NCBI GenBank assembly: GCA_045114455.1
Contig: JBGUKN010000048.1
Span: 1-38,803 of the forward strand
Length of the DNA stretch: 38,803 nucleotides
Direction: 5' to 3'
Source: UBA1732 sp045114455
Lineage (GTDB): Bacteria; Verrucomicrobiota; Lentisphaeria; Victivallales; UBA1829
The stretch's first letter is position 1. Every line of letters begins with the position of its first letter. The translations under genes were made by a program, and so were the position numbers. Positions 24,887 through 33,255 of this stretch are shown here, piece after piece. The notes under the pieces were generated by a model. That model did not search any database, was not told the origin of the DNA, and saw nothing but the letters and a program-made list of their open reading frames with translations.

Positions 24887-25549
24887 TTACGCCAGGCTGC
24901 GGACGAGCGCCACGGCGTCGGCAACGGCCTGTCCGATGGCGTCCCAGTTTCCGGCGCGCATGTCGGCGGTCTTGCCGAGCCAGGTGCCGCCGACTGCCGC
25001 GATCTCCGGGACCGCCAGATACTCGGACGCATTCGCGCTCGTCACGCCGCCGGTGGGCATGAAGCGGACGCCGAGGTGCTTATAGGGCGCGATCAGGGAT
25101 TTCAGGAACTTCACGCCGCCCGCGGCTTCCGCGGGGAAATACTTCAGGAAGCGGCAGCCCAGCTCCATGGCCTGTTCCGCCTCGGACGGGGTGCACACGC
25201 CCGGCGCGAACGGGAATCCGCACTTCACGGCTTCCTTCACGACAGTCGGGTTGAAGCCCGGCGCCACGGCGAACTTCGCGCCCGCCTCGAACGCCCGGTG
25301 CAGGTCGCGCACGTTCAGCACGGTACCCGCGCCCAGGTAGAGAGCGGGGAACTCCTTCGCCGCCGCGCGGATGACGCTCTCCGCCGCTTCGGTGCGGAAC
25401 GTGATCTCGGCCGCCGGGAGCTGTTTTTCCTGGAGGACCGAACACATTTTGAGGCCGTCTTCGAGGTTGTCGAGGACCAGGACCGGGACGATCAGGATCG
25501 CGCTCAGTTGTTCAAGAACGGCTTTGACGTTCTGCTGAAAAAGTTCCAT
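24887..25549 (-). CDS. eda: KDPG/KHG aldolase (2-keto-3-deoxy-6-phosphogluconate aldolase)
   Basis: Class I aldolase splitting KDPG into pyruvate and glyceraldehyde-3-phosphate (Entner-Doudoroff, uronate degradation), or 4-hydroxy-2-oxoglutarate. 220 residues, normal trimeric TIM-barrel length. Catalytic E48 in AEITFRT, Schiff-base K136 in FLKYFPAE, GAGTV at 73-77 and the phosphate-binding PTGGV are all present. Sugar-acid pathway genes are absent nearby; it sits 62 bases after clpX and 21 bases before prfB. A 2-keto-3-deoxy-6-phosphogalactonate aldolase is possible, but the motifs fit the Eda group well. Confidence 0.95.
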   Translation of the reverse strand: MELFQQNVKAVLEQLSAILIVPVLVLDNLEDGLKMCSVLQEKQLPAAEITFRTEAAESVIRAAAKEFPALYLGAGTVLNVRDLHRAFEAGAKFAVAPGFNPTVVKEAVKCGFPFAPGVCTPSEAEQAMELGCRFLKYFPAEAAGGVKFLKSLIAPYKHLGVRFMPTGGVTSANASEYLAVPEIAAVGGTWLGKTADMRAGNWDAIGQAVADAVALVRSLA

Positions 25550-25611
25550 GGTGGTTTGCCTTTCCTGTATAAAAAAAGATTATTGTTGCGTTTCGTGAAG
25601 CGGAGATCTGT

Positions 25612-26943
25612 TCATTTCTTCTTCAGGACGAGCTCCGCGGCTGCGCCGTTCACCGTCTCGGCGGTGATGACGCATTCCTTCACGTCCTTGCGCGACGGGA
25701 CGTCGTACATCACGTCCAGCATGATGTTCTCCATGATGGAACGCAGGCCGCGCGCGCCGGTGCCTTTTTCGAAGGCTTTCTTTGCGAGTGCGGCAAGGGC
25801 GTCGTCCGTGAAGGACAGCTTCACGCCTTCCATCTCCATGAGTGTGGTGTACTGGCGCACGATCGAGTTCTTCGGTTCGGTGAGGATGCGCTTCAGGGCC
25901 TCCTCGTCGAGAGGGGTGAGCGCGGCGGTGACGGGCATGCGGCCCATGAATTCGGGGATCATGCCGAAATGCACGAAATCTTCCGGTTCGACGGCGGACA
26001 GAGGCGATTCGAGCAGGAGCCTGTTCTCTTCCTCGGTGCGCTTATCTTCCTCACTGGCGTTTTCCGTGCCCTGCGTGAAGCCGAGCACATGGCGACCCAC
26101 GCGCCGCTGGACGATCTTGTCCAGGCCGACGAACGCGCCGCCGCAGATGAAGAGGATATTCGACGTGTCGACGTGCAGGTATTCCTGCTGCGGGTGCTTG
26201 CGGCCGCCCTTCGGCGGAACGTTGGAAACGGTACCTTCGAGGATCTTCAGGAGGGCCTGCTGGACGCCTTCGCCGGACACGTCGCGCGTGATGGAGACGT
26301 TCTGGCTCTTCTTCGCGATCTTGTCGATCTCGTCGACATAGATGATGCCGACCTGCGCGCGTTCGATGTCGTAGTCCGCGGCCTGCACGAGACGGAGAAT
26401 GATGTTTTCCACGTCCTCGCCCACGTACCCGGCTTCCGTCAGCGTCGTGGCGTCGGTGATGCAGAATGGCACGTCAAGCATTTTCGCGAGGGTGCGCGCG
26501 ATGAGTGTCTTGCCGCTTCCGGTGGGACCGATCAGCAGGACGTTGCTCTTGTCCAGGTCGACGTCGGAGGCATCGTAGAGATTTTTCGATTTCAGGCGGT
26601 TGTAATGGTTGTGCACAGCCACGGACAGGATCTTCTTCGCCTGTTCCTGGCCGATCACATAACGGTCGAGCTCCGCCTTGATGTCCGCGGGCGTCGGCAC
26701 GTTCAGGTTGTCCACGAACGACGGCAGACGGCCCGGTTTCGGATCGGAGAATTCCTCCGGTTCGCCGTCGGCGGGAGCGGATGTCTTCTGCCCTGCGCCG
26801 GGGAAGCCGTTCCGGGCAAACAGCGTATCGCAGATTGACACGCAGTTGCGGCAGATGGAAGCGCCGCTCGGACCGGTCAGCAGACCGCCTTTCACCTCTT
26901 CTTCCGTGCGTCCGCAGAAAGAGCAACGTTCGGGTTTCTTCAT
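25612..26943 (-). CDS. clpX: ATP-dependent Clp protease ATP-binding subunit ClpX
   Basis: AAA+ unfoldase that feeds substrates to ClpP. 443 residues. N-terminal zinc-binding domain with CSFC and CRNC (residues 8-37); Walker A GPTGSGKT, pore loop GYVG, Walker B IIYVDEID, a conserved RDVSGEGVQ block, the IPEFMGRMPV motif and a sensor 2 GARGLR. ATG 26943 comes three bases after the clpP stop, implying translational coupling. Confidence 0.98.
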   Translation of the reverse strand: MKKPERCSFCGRTEEEVKGGLLTGPSGASICRNCVSICDTLFARNGFPGAGQKTSAPADGEPEEFSDPKPGRLPSFVDNLNVPTPADIKAELDRYVIGQEQAKKILSVAVHNHYNRLKSKNLYDASDVDLDKSNVLLIGPTGSGKTLIARTLAKMLDVPFCITDATTLTEAGYVGEDVENIILRLVQAADYDIERAQVGIIYVDEIDKIAKKSQNVSITRDVSGEGVQQALLKILEGTVSNVPPKGGRKHPQQEYLHVDTSNILFICGGAFVGLDKIVQRRVGRHVLGFTQGTENASEEDKRTEEENRLLLESPLSAVEPEDFVHFGMIPEFMGRMPVTAALTPLDEEALKRILTEPKNSIVRQYTTLMEMEGVKLSFTDDALAALAKKAFEKGTGARGLRSIMENIMLDVMYDVPSRKDVKECVITAETVNGAAAELVLKKK

Positions 26944-26946
26944 GAC

Positions 26947-27582
26947 TCAGTTCCCCTTGACCTTAAGGGCGGCGACGTCCGCGCGGGGCGGCAGGACATG
27001 GTCGACGAGACCGTATGCCACGGCCTCTTCCGCGGACATGAAATAATCGCGCTCGGTGTCGCGTTCGATCTTCTTCAGGGACTGGCCGGAGTGCTTCGCC
27101 AGAATCGCGTTCAGGGCGGCCTTCGTCCGAAGGATCTCCTTCGTGTGGATCTCGATGTCCGTCGCCTGGCCTTCGGCGCCGCCGAGGACCTGATGGATCA
27201 TGATCCGGGAAGACGGCAGAGCGTAGCGTTTGCCCTGCGTTCCGGCGGACAGCAGCACGGCGGCCATGGACGCCGCCTGCCCCATGCAGAACGTGCAGAC
27301 GTCGCACGGGAGCGACTGGATCGTGTCATAGATGGCGAGTCCGGCAGTGACCACGCCGCCGGGCGAGTTGATGTACAGGGAGATGTCCTTCTTCGGATCT
27401 TCGCTCTTCAGGAACAGAAGTTCCGCCACGACCAGGTTCGCGATGGCGTCGTCGATGGGGTCGCCCAGCAGGATGATGCGGTCGCGGAGCAGACGGGAAT
27501 AGATGTCGTAGGAACGTTCGCCGTTTCCGGTCTGTTCGACGACGATCGGCACGAGCGTATTGCGGGTTCTGGTCGGTTTCAT
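26947..27582 (-). CDS. clpP: ATP-dependent Clp protease proteolytic subunit ClpP
   Basis: Serine peptidase core of ClpXP. 211 residues from ATG 27582. Catalytic triad Ser105 (GQAASMAA), His130 (MIHQ) and Asp179 (second D in ERDTERD). An in-frame ATG nine bases upstream (27591) directly abuts the AAGGAG (27592-27597), leaving no spacer; from 27582 the spacing is nine bases, so I chose the later start. Immediately followed by clpX. Confidence 0.97.
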   Translation of the reverse strand: MKPTRTRNTLVPIVVEQTGNGERSYDIYSRLLRDRIILLGDPIDDAIANLVVAELLFLKSEDPKKDISLYINSPGGVVTAGLAIYDTIQSLPCDVCTFCMGQAASMAAVLLSAGTQGKRYALPSSRIMIHQVLGGAEGQATDIEIHTKEILRTKAALNAILAKHSGQSLKKIERDTERDYFMSAEEAVAYGLVDHVLPPRADVAALKVKGN

Positions 27583-27701
27583 GTTTGTCATCTCCTTGTC
27601 TTCTGTTGGGATCGCTGTCTAAAAGGCACGGCCTTCGTGCTTCTTTCGACGCGCAAAGGCCGGTCATTCTGCTGGCGGGAATGGCCAGACTTTATGAAAC
27701 G

Positions 27702-27730
27702 CGCCGGGAGAAGCCTGCGCTTCTCCGGCG
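27702..27730 (-). other. Hairpin between tig and clpP
   Basis: An 11-bp GC-rich stem with one bulged base (27720-27730 with 27702-27713) and 6-base loop in the 161-base tig-clpP gap. No T-run follows directly, so it may be an mRNA-processing or stability element rather than a full terminator. Confidence 0.4.
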
Positions 27731-27743
27731 TTCTGTTCGTTTT

Positions 27744-29072
27744 TTACTTCGCGGCAGCTTTCATGCGGCGTTCCGCGAGCACCCCGAGGGTCTTCTCCAC
27801 GAGAAGCTCGATCTCGAGCTCGTTGAGACGGCCGGTGCGCTGAAGGATCTCGGCGAGGCGGGCGGGCTCCATGCGGGTCTGCTGCGCCATGTTCTGGATG
27901 GCCTGCGCGACTTCCTGTTCGGAGAGCTTGACGTCCTCGGCCTTTGCGATCTTGCGCATGATGAAGTTCTTGCGGAGCTGGTCGGTGGCTTTTTTCTTCG
28001 CCTCTTCCATGTGCTGGTCCTTCTCGGCTTCGAACTTTTCGAGGGCTTCCTTGTCCTGTCCGACGGCGTACTGGAGCAACTTGTATTCGTTGTCCGTGGC
28101 GGTTTCGAGCGACTTCTTCGGCAGATCGAATTCCGGCGCCTTTTCGAGGATGGCGGCCTGGACGGACTCCATCGTCTTGGAACGGGTCATGATCTCGGCC
28201 TGACGGACCGCCAGGTCGTGATAGAACTTGGACAGCTCTTCGGCGGACTTGAATTCCATCTTCTCGGCGAGCTTCGCCATGTCTTCGATCGGCTCGCGGC
28301 GCTGGCCGTCGTGAACTTTCATCTTGTAGGTGACCTTCTGGCCGCGGAGGCCTTCCTCGCGCCAGTCGGCGGGGAATTCCGCGGTGAAGGAGCGTTCTTC
28401 TCCGACGGTCGCGCCGGTGAGGGCCGCGTTCACGCCGGGGATCATTTCCTGGCCGATCAGATAAATCCACGCGGAATCGTTCCTGACCGCGCGCTTCAGG
28501 GAATCGGATGCGTCGTCCGGGAGCGCAAAATCGCTCTCGTAGGAGACGTGGAGCATATCGCCTTCCTTCGCGGCGTCGGTGATGGGCACGAAGCTGCTGT
28601 ACTGGGCCTTGGCGCGTTCGATGAGGTCTTCCTCGATCTTGGCGGCGTCTTCGGCGGCCGCGACTTCACCGAGCTCCTTGTAGTCCGGGAGTTCGAATTC
28701 GGGCGCGATCTCGAAATCGCACTTCATCGTGAATTCCTTGCCCTCTTCGAGCGTTCCTTCGGGCTCAAGCTTGCTGTAGGAGATGATATCGAGCTCGTCG
28801 GCCTTCTTGGAGAGCAGGTCGTAGGCGGCGACCTGGATCAGTCTGCCGGCTTCCTCGTCGACGTAGCCTTTATAGCGGGCCTTCACCATGGCAAGCGGAG
28901 CCTTGCCGGGACGGAATCCGGGGATCTGCGCCTTGCGGGCGACGCTCTTGGCGGCCGTCAGGAAAAGATCGGCGGAAGCCTCCGCGGGGAGCACGAATTT
29001 CGCGTCGCGTCCGCAGACGTCGGTGTCGGTGATGGTGAGGGTGAATTGTTCTTTCCAGCTGGGAGTGGACAT
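27744..29072 (-). CDS. tig: Trigger factor, ribosome-associated chaperone and prolyl isomerase
   Basis: Binds nascent chains at the ribosome exit tunnel. 442 residues from ATG 29072, usual length. Ribosome-binding signature GFRPGKAP at 52-59; a PPIase (FKBP-like) domain around residues 150-245 (GDMLHVSYE to KVTYKMKV); long helical C-terminal chaperone domain. A longer in-frame start at 29132 adds a non-homologous leader, while 29072 has AAGG at about eight bases. First gene of the tig-clpP-clpX-eda-prfB operon; tig-clpP-clpX order is widespread in bacteria. Confidence 0.96.
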   Translation of the reverse strand: MSTPSWKEQFTLTITDTDVCGRDAKFVLPAEASADLFLTAAKSVARKAQIPGFRPGKAPLAMVKARYKGYVDEEAGRLIQVAAYDLLSKKADELDIISYSKLEPEGTLEEGKEFTMKCDFEIAPEFELPDYKELGEVAAAEDAAKIEEDLIERAKAQYSSFVPITDAAKEGDMLHVSYESDFALPDDASDSLKRAVRNDSAWIYLIGQEMIPGVNAALTGATVGEERSFTAEFPADWREEGLRGQKVTYKMKVHDGQRREPIEDMAKLAEKMEFKSAEELSKFYHDLAVRQAEIMTRSKTMESVQAAILEKAPEFDLPKKSLETATDNEYKLLQYAVGQDKEALEKFEAEKDQHMEEAKKKATDQLRKNFIMRKIAKAEDVKLSEQEVAQAIQNMAQQTRMEPARLAEILQRTGRLNELEIELLVEKTLGVLAERRMKAAAK

Positions 29073-29177
29073 GTTTGCCTTGCCTTCGTGATTGGTTATC
29101 TGAATGTTGTGTCGGTAACGGTTTGCGGGCATCCTCCGCTTTCCGCGGAAGACTTCTCAAAAAAGATTTGAGTATGT

Positions 29178-29206
29178 AATATACACCCTTTCCTCCTGAT
29201 TTTCAA
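29178..29206 (-). promoter_or_regulatory. Promoter of the tig-clpPX-eda-prfB operon
   Basis: Minus strand: -35 TTGAAA (29201-29206), 17-base spacer, -10 TATATT (29178-29183). A small inverted repeat CTCAAA/TTTGAG (29156-29161 and 29167-29172) overlaps the expected transcription start and could be an operator or a 5' hairpin; it is not a CIRCE element. Confidence 0.78.
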
Positions 29207-29280
29207 TCCGCATTCCCGCTTTTTTCTTATTATTTCAGCGTTCCGGCAAAAAGAAAAAACAATCGGAGGATTTCTGCGAA

Positions 29281-29322
29281 ACAAAAAAGAAAAACCCGCC
29301 CCGGCGAAAACCGGAACGGGTT
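29281..29322 (-). terminator. Rho-independent terminator of rpsB-tsf
   Basis: A 12-bp stem including two G-T wobbles (29311-29322 with 29293-29304), loop of six, then TTTTCTTTTTTG on the minus strand. Thirty bases after the tsf stop. Confidence 0.88.
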
Positions 29323-29351
29323 CGGAGTTTCAGAGAAACTGTCGGCAGCGA

Positions 29352-30155
29352 TTACTGACCGACTGCCCAGCGGGCGAAACGCTTGACGGTGGCCTTCGGG
29401 AAGAGCTTTCCGAAGGTGGTCTTGTTGTCAAGGATCCAGGGCTGGTTGACGAGGCAGATTTCGCCATACCAGCTGTTGATTTTGCCGGCGACAATCTTCT
29501 CGATGATGTTCTCGGGCTTGCCGCTCTCCTTGAGCTGGGCGGTGGCGATTTCCTTTTCGTGGGCGATCGCTTCGGCCGGGACTTCGGAGGAGTTGACGTA
29601 CTGCGGGCTGGAGGCGCAGATCTGAAGGCAGGTGTTCTTGATGCCGGCTTCGTCGATTTCGCCGCCGATGTCGAGGAGAACGCCGATCTTTCCGTTGAAG
29701 TGGATGTAATAGGCGATCTTCTGGTCGGTGGTGTAGCGGAGCGCGCGGCGGATGATCATCTTCTCGCCGAACTTGGAGAACAGGGCGGCGAGCTCGGTCT
29801 CTTCGGACTTCTGCGCGGCCTCGGTGACGTCGCCGTCGCCGGTGGTGTTCGCGAGGATCTTCTTCGCGGCGCCGTTGCCGTATTCGAGGAACTTCTCGTT
29901 GTTGGCGACGAAGTCGGTCTCGCAGCAGACTTCGAGCATGAGGGCCTGGTTGCCGTCGACGGCGACGAAGATCTTGCCTTCGGCGGTGGCGCGGTCGGCG
30001 CGGTGCGCGCTCTTGGCGATGCCGGCTTTGCGGAGGATATCGACTGCGGCTTCGATGTCGCCGTTCGCTTCAATAAGGGCCTTCTTGCATTCGCCCATGC
30101 CTGCGTCGGTCTTGTCGCGCAGTTCCTTGACCATTTGCGGGGTGATAGCTGCCAT
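29352..30155 (-). CDS. tsf: Translation elongation factor Ts
   Basis: Guanine-nucleotide exchange factor for EF-Tu. 267 residues. N-terminal UBA-like domain with LRDKTDAGMGECKKAL, then the TDFVANN motif that contacts EF-Tu and the dimerisation core with a single C-terminal repeat. ATG 30155 is two bases after the rpsB stop, with GAGGAGA inside the rpsB end as ribosome site, so the pair is coupled. Ends with a strong terminator. Confidence 0.98.
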   Translation of the reverse strand: MAAITPQMVKELRDKTDAGMGECKKALIEANGDIEAAVDILRKAGIAKSAHRADRATAEGKIFVAVDGNQALMLEVCCETDFVANNEKFLEYGNGAAKKILANTTGDGDVTEAAQKSEETELAALFSKFGEKMIIRRALRYTTDQKIAYYIHFNGKIGVLLDIGGEIDEAGIKNTCLQICASSPQYVNSSEVPAEAIAHEKEIATAQLKESGKPENIIEKIVAGKINSWYGEICLVNQPWILDNKTTFGKLFPKATVKRFARWAVGQ

Positions 30156-30157
30156 GA

Positions 30158-31087
30158 TTATTTCTCCTCGGTTTTCACATCGGATTTCTTAAGTTCGGAC
30201 AGGTCTTTGACTTCCTTGGCGGGAGCCTTGCGGCGCGGAGCGGCCTTTTTCTCGCCGTCGGCGGAAGCGGCTTCCTTGCGGGCGCCTGCGGGGCGGCGGG
30301 ACGGACGGCGCGCGGGACGCTCGTCGGTCTTGGCCTTGTCATCGGCGCCCTTCTTCTCGGCGCGTTCGGCGTCGGCCTTGGCCTTGTCTTCGGCGACTTT
30401 GACCTTGTAGAGTCCGAGTGCGTCGTTGATGGCGGCGACGAAGGTGTCCATGATGATCTTGATGGACTTCACGGCGTCGTCGTTGGCGGCGACCGGGTAG
30501 GCGATGTTTTCAGGATTGCCGTTGGTATCGACGATGGCGATGATCGGGATATTGAGCTTCTGGGCTTCCTTCACGGCGGTCTCGTCATGGCAGACGTCGA
30601 CGACCACGACCACGTCGGGCAGACGCTTCATGTCGGCGATGCCGTCGAGGTTGTGGTGCAGCTTGACGCCCTGGCGGGCCAGGCGGACGATCTCTTTCTT
30701 CTTGAGGTTGGAGTTTTCCTCGTCGTTCACGATGTCGTCGATCTCGCGCATCTTCTTGACGGACTTGCGGATCGTTTCGATGTTGGTGAGCGTACCGCCC
30801 ATCCAGCGTTCGGACATGAAGAACATTTCGGTTTCTTCCGCGGCGTTGCGGACGACCTGCTGCGCCTGGCGCTTCGTGCCAACGAACAGGATGCGGGATC
30901 CCTTCATGACTTCACGCTGCAGGAAATTGCAGGCGTCGCCGATCTGGCGGATGGTTTTGGTGAGGTCGATAATCGAGATACCGTTCTTGGCCCCGTAGAC
31001 GTAATCTTTCATCTTGGGGTTCCAGCGCTTCGTCTGATGCCCGAAATGGCACCCGGCTTCCAACAGGTCTTTGACAGAGATGGCCAT
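30158..31087 (-). CDS. rpsB: 30S ribosomal protein S2 with long charged C-terminal extension
   Basis: Small-subunit ribosomal protein. 309 residues from ATG 31087. Residues 1 to about 235 match S2 (EAGCHFGHQTKRWNPKM, FVGTKRQA, RWMGGTLTN, IVDTN.NP). The last 75 residues are Lys/Arg/Ala/Glu-rich with clusters such as RRPSRRPAG and are additional to the usual 230-260 residue protein. An upstream in-frame start at 31219 lies inside the predicted structured leader and is rejected. Followed by tsf with a 2-base gap. Confidence 0.97.
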   Translation of the reverse strand: MAISVKDLLEAGCHFGHQTKRWNPKMKDYVYGAKNGISIIDLTKTIRQIGDACNFLQREVMKGSRILFVGTKRQAQQVVRNAAEETEMFFMSERWMGGTLTNIETIRKSVKKMREIDDIVNDEENSNLKKKEIVRLARQGVKLHHNLDGIADMKRLPDVVVVVDVCHDETAVKEAQKLNIPIIAIVDTNGNPENIAYPVAANDDAVKSIKIIMDTFVAAINDALGLYKVKVAEDKAKADAERAEKKGADDKAKTDERPARRPSRRPAGARKEAASADGEKKAAPRRKAPAKEVKDLSELKKSDVKTEEK

Positions 31088-31122
31088 TGTTCCATCCGCC
31101 TTTCTTCGTTCCGGCTCTTTTC

Positions 31123-31236
31123 CTCCGCGGATGTATGCGTTTGACGCGGAGCAAGATACCTTCTTGTTCAGTTGTGCGCATCCGCCCGCGGGGTTGGTTT
31201 GGTGCGGGGGAACCGGCATACGGCCGGCCCGGATGC
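31123..31236 (-). promoter_or_regulatory. Structured rpsB leader RNA
   Basis: The about 160-base leader contains two long-range helices: GCATCCG/CGGATGC (31230-31236 with 31178-31184), enclosing a smaller hairpin CCGGC/GCCGG (31223-31227 with 31213-31217), and CTCCGCG/CGCGGAG (31145-31151 with 31123-31129). A role in autogenous control by S2 is inference from known rpsB leaders in other bacteria. Confidence 0.5.
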
Positions 31237-31256
31237 GTTGAGAAAACGTAGCATAT

Positions 31257-31284
31257 AATATACACCGGAAAAAACAAAATGCAA
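31257..31284 (-). promoter_or_regulatory. Promoter of rpsB-tsf
   Basis: Minus strand: -35 TTGCAT (31279-31284), 16-base spacer, -10 TATATT (31257-31262). The same -35, spacer length and GTG-preceded -10 occur at thrS. Confidence 0.78.
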
Positions 31285-31392
31285 GTTCCCTTCCGCTTTT
31301 TTATACAATGCCGGCATGATTTGAGGAAGACATCCCGTCCTGCCTTTCTGACATTAACGGCAGTTTCGGAGACTGACGCCGCTCTGACCGGA

Positions 31393-33057
31393 TTATTTTT
31401 CGTAGTCCTGATACGTCTTTCCGTCGGCGTCCGCGGCCTTCGGATCGGCGCCCGCCTTCAGCAGGGCATCGACGACGGCGGCATTGCCCGACTCGGCGGC
31501 GTACATCAGCGCGGTCTTGTTCTTCGCGCCCTTGGAATTCGGGCTTGCGCCGAGTTTGACGAGCGTCTGAACGACCGCGGGATCCGTCTTCGTGCCGGAG
31601 GCCGCGTACAGGATTGGAGTGAGCTTGACAAGCGGATGCTTGACTTTCAGGTCAAGCGGAGTCGAAGCATCCTTGCAGGAAAAGAGAAAGGCGTCGAGGT
31701 TCCTGTCGATCAGGTGAAACACAAGCGGAACCTGTTTGTTGACCTTGATCTGGTTCGGATTGCCGCCGAGCTTGATGCACTTTGCGAAAGCGTGTTCGCG
31801 TTCCAGGCTCACGGCTGCGATCATCGCCTGCGCGAGCAGCGGCGCAGTCTTGACCTTGCGGGCGACAGCTTCCTTGTAGAGTCGTTCAAGTTCGTCGGGA
31901 CGGTCCTGTTTGGCGGCCTCCTCCATATCGGCGCAGACCGGGAGCTTCGCCCCGGCGGCCTTCAGCATGGCGGCAATTTCGTCCAGGTTCTTCATCTGAG
32001 CGTAGACCAGCGGATTGCAGGTCGTTTCATCGGCGCGGTTCGGATCGGCGCCGGCGTCCAGCACCAGCCGCACGGCGGCGGGCCGTTCCAGCACGACGGC
32101 GCGGATGAGCGGCGTCTGTTTGTACCTGTTGTCCTCCCCGGACAACGGCTCGTCGACGTCCTTCATGGCGCCTAGATGCTTCAGGATTTCGGACGTATTG
32201 TTCGTGAGGACGGCCTTGTCGAACGAAAGCGTCGGGTTTCCGGTGAACGGCGGCTTCTTCGCGTTTTTCACGGCCGCGACGGCATTTTTCGCGATTTCCG
32301 CCTCGCGTTCGAGTCTGTACGCCGTCAGGATTTTAACCGGCTCGTCTTCCTTGTGCGTCCGCATGTATTCTTCCAGGACAGGCGAATTGAATTCGACCGT
32401 CTTGTAGGAAAGTAGGAGCTTCAGTTCGTCGATGCGGTCCTGTTCGCCCAGGATCTGGACGGGCGGCTTGCCTTCGAATCCGGGCAGATTGCAGTCCGCG
32501 CCGCAGTCGATCAGGAGTTTCATGACGGCCATCGCGTCGCGTTTCTGCGAACCTGAGATGACGGGCTGATGGCAGGCGTAGGCGAGCGGCGTGCAGGAGC
32601 CTTTGATGGTCTGTTTTGCGTCGATCTTCCGCGCCACGCGCTTCTGGAATTTGCGGAACTGCGTGTCCGGGAGCTGGAAATTCACGATGCTGCCGTATTT
32701 GATCAGCAGGTCGCAGTGTTCGAGCTTGGATTCGGCGATCGCAAAGAACAGGACCGGAGTCTCGTAGTAATTGAGATGCTCATCCAGAAAACGCGGCGAG
32801 TGCGCGTAATTCTGCAGGACGCGTTCCAGCAGCGACGGCGCGCCGCGCCGGACGGCGGCCACGATCTCGGCATAGGCGGCGTCTTCCGTAAATGCGGCGA
32901 CGGGGAGGTTCGTAATCGCTCCCGTGGAAAGCCCGCCCAGGGATGCGCCATTCAGCGGACTGCGCTTGACCAGCTGGGCGTGCAGGGAGAACGGCAGGAC
33001 GGCAATCGCCGCGCCGGTCAGGACGGAAAGAGTACGGAGACGAAAACGTATTGTCAT
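31393..33057 (-). CDS. Exported ankyrin-repeat protein
   Basis: 554 residues. The N-terminus (1-27) is a typical Sec signal peptide ending in SLHA, followed by a mature region of ankyrin-type helical repeats. Clear ones lie in the C-terminal half: TPLIRAVVLERPAAVRLVLDAGADPN, TPILYAASG...LVKLGASPN and TALMYAAESGNAAVVDALLKAGADP; weaker ones include LLIDCGADCN near residue 190. No catalytic domain is seen, so a periplasmic or secreted protein-binding scaffold is likely; the partner is unknown. ATG 33057 has AGGAG seven bases upstream. It is transcribed divergently from thrS, and no convincing terminator separates it from rpsB downstream. Confidence 0.85.
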   Translation of the reverse strand: MTIRFRLRTLSVLTGAAIAVLPFSLHAQLVKRSPLNGASLGGLSTGAITNLPVAAFTEDAAYAEIVAAVRRGAPSLLERVLQNYAHSPRFLDEHLNYYETPVLFFAIAESKLEHCDLLIKYGSIVNFQLPDTQFRKFQKRVARKIDAKQTIKGSCTPLAYACHQPVISGSQKRDAMAVMKLLIDCGADCNLPGFEGKPPVQILGEQDRIDELKLLLSYKTVEFNSPVLEEYMRTHKEDEPVKILTAYRLEREAEIAKNAVAAVKNAKKPPFTGNPTLSFDKAVLTNNTSEILKHLGAMKDVDEPLSGEDNRYKQTPLIRAVVLERPAAVRLVLDAGADPNRADETTCNPLVYAQMKNLDEIAAMLKAAGAKLPVCADMEEAAKQDRPDELERLYKEAVARKVKTAPLLAQAMIAAVSLEREHAFAKCIKLGGNPNQIKVNKQVPLVFHLIDRNLDAFLFSCKDASTPLDLKVKHPLVKLTPILYAASGTKTDPAVVQTLVKLGASPNSKGAKNKTALMYAAESGNAAVVDALLKAGADPKAADADGKTYQDYEK

Positions 33058-33084
33058 GGCTGATCTCCTGAAAAACCAAATAAT

Positions 33085-33113
33085 AATATGATGCGAGGAC
33101 GATAAAAAATCAA
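33085..33113 (-). promoter_or_regulatory. Promoter of the ankyrin gene
   Basis: Minus strand: -35 TTGATT (33108-33113), 17-base spacer, -10 CATATT (33085-33090). Divergent from the thrS promoter 60 bases away. Confidence 0.55.
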
Positions 33114-33176
33114 GCGGAAAAGATGAAATCCTCGATAAAAAAGGAAAGATTTATCCCGATATCGGATGCCTCGGAC

Positions 33177-33204
33177 TTGCATTTCGCCCGGAGGCGTGTA
33201 TATT
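33177..33204 (+). promoter_or_regulatory. Promoter of the thrS-infC-rpmI-rplT operon
   Basis: Plus strand: -35 TTGCAT (33177-33182), 16-base spacer, -10 TATATT (33199-33204). Leader of about 45 bases; no T-box or operator mimic of tRNA(Thr) visible. Confidence 0.78.
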
Positions 33205-33255
33205 AAAAGGATACATGTATTTTATTCACAATCACATATCGACGAGGAAACTCAA

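Noticed and set aside
27583..27591. Upstream ATG of clpP at 27591
   Set aside because: It directly abuts the AAGGAG, leaving no spacer; the ATG nine bases later has correct spacing.
33166..33255. N-terminal extension of ThrRS in the same frame
   Set aside because: It includes the thrS promoter, lacks TGS homology, and ATG 33256 has its own ribosome site.
33205..33255. T-box or tRNA-like operator before thrS
   Set aside because: The leader is too short and AT-rich, with no T-box sequence or anticodon-mimic stem.
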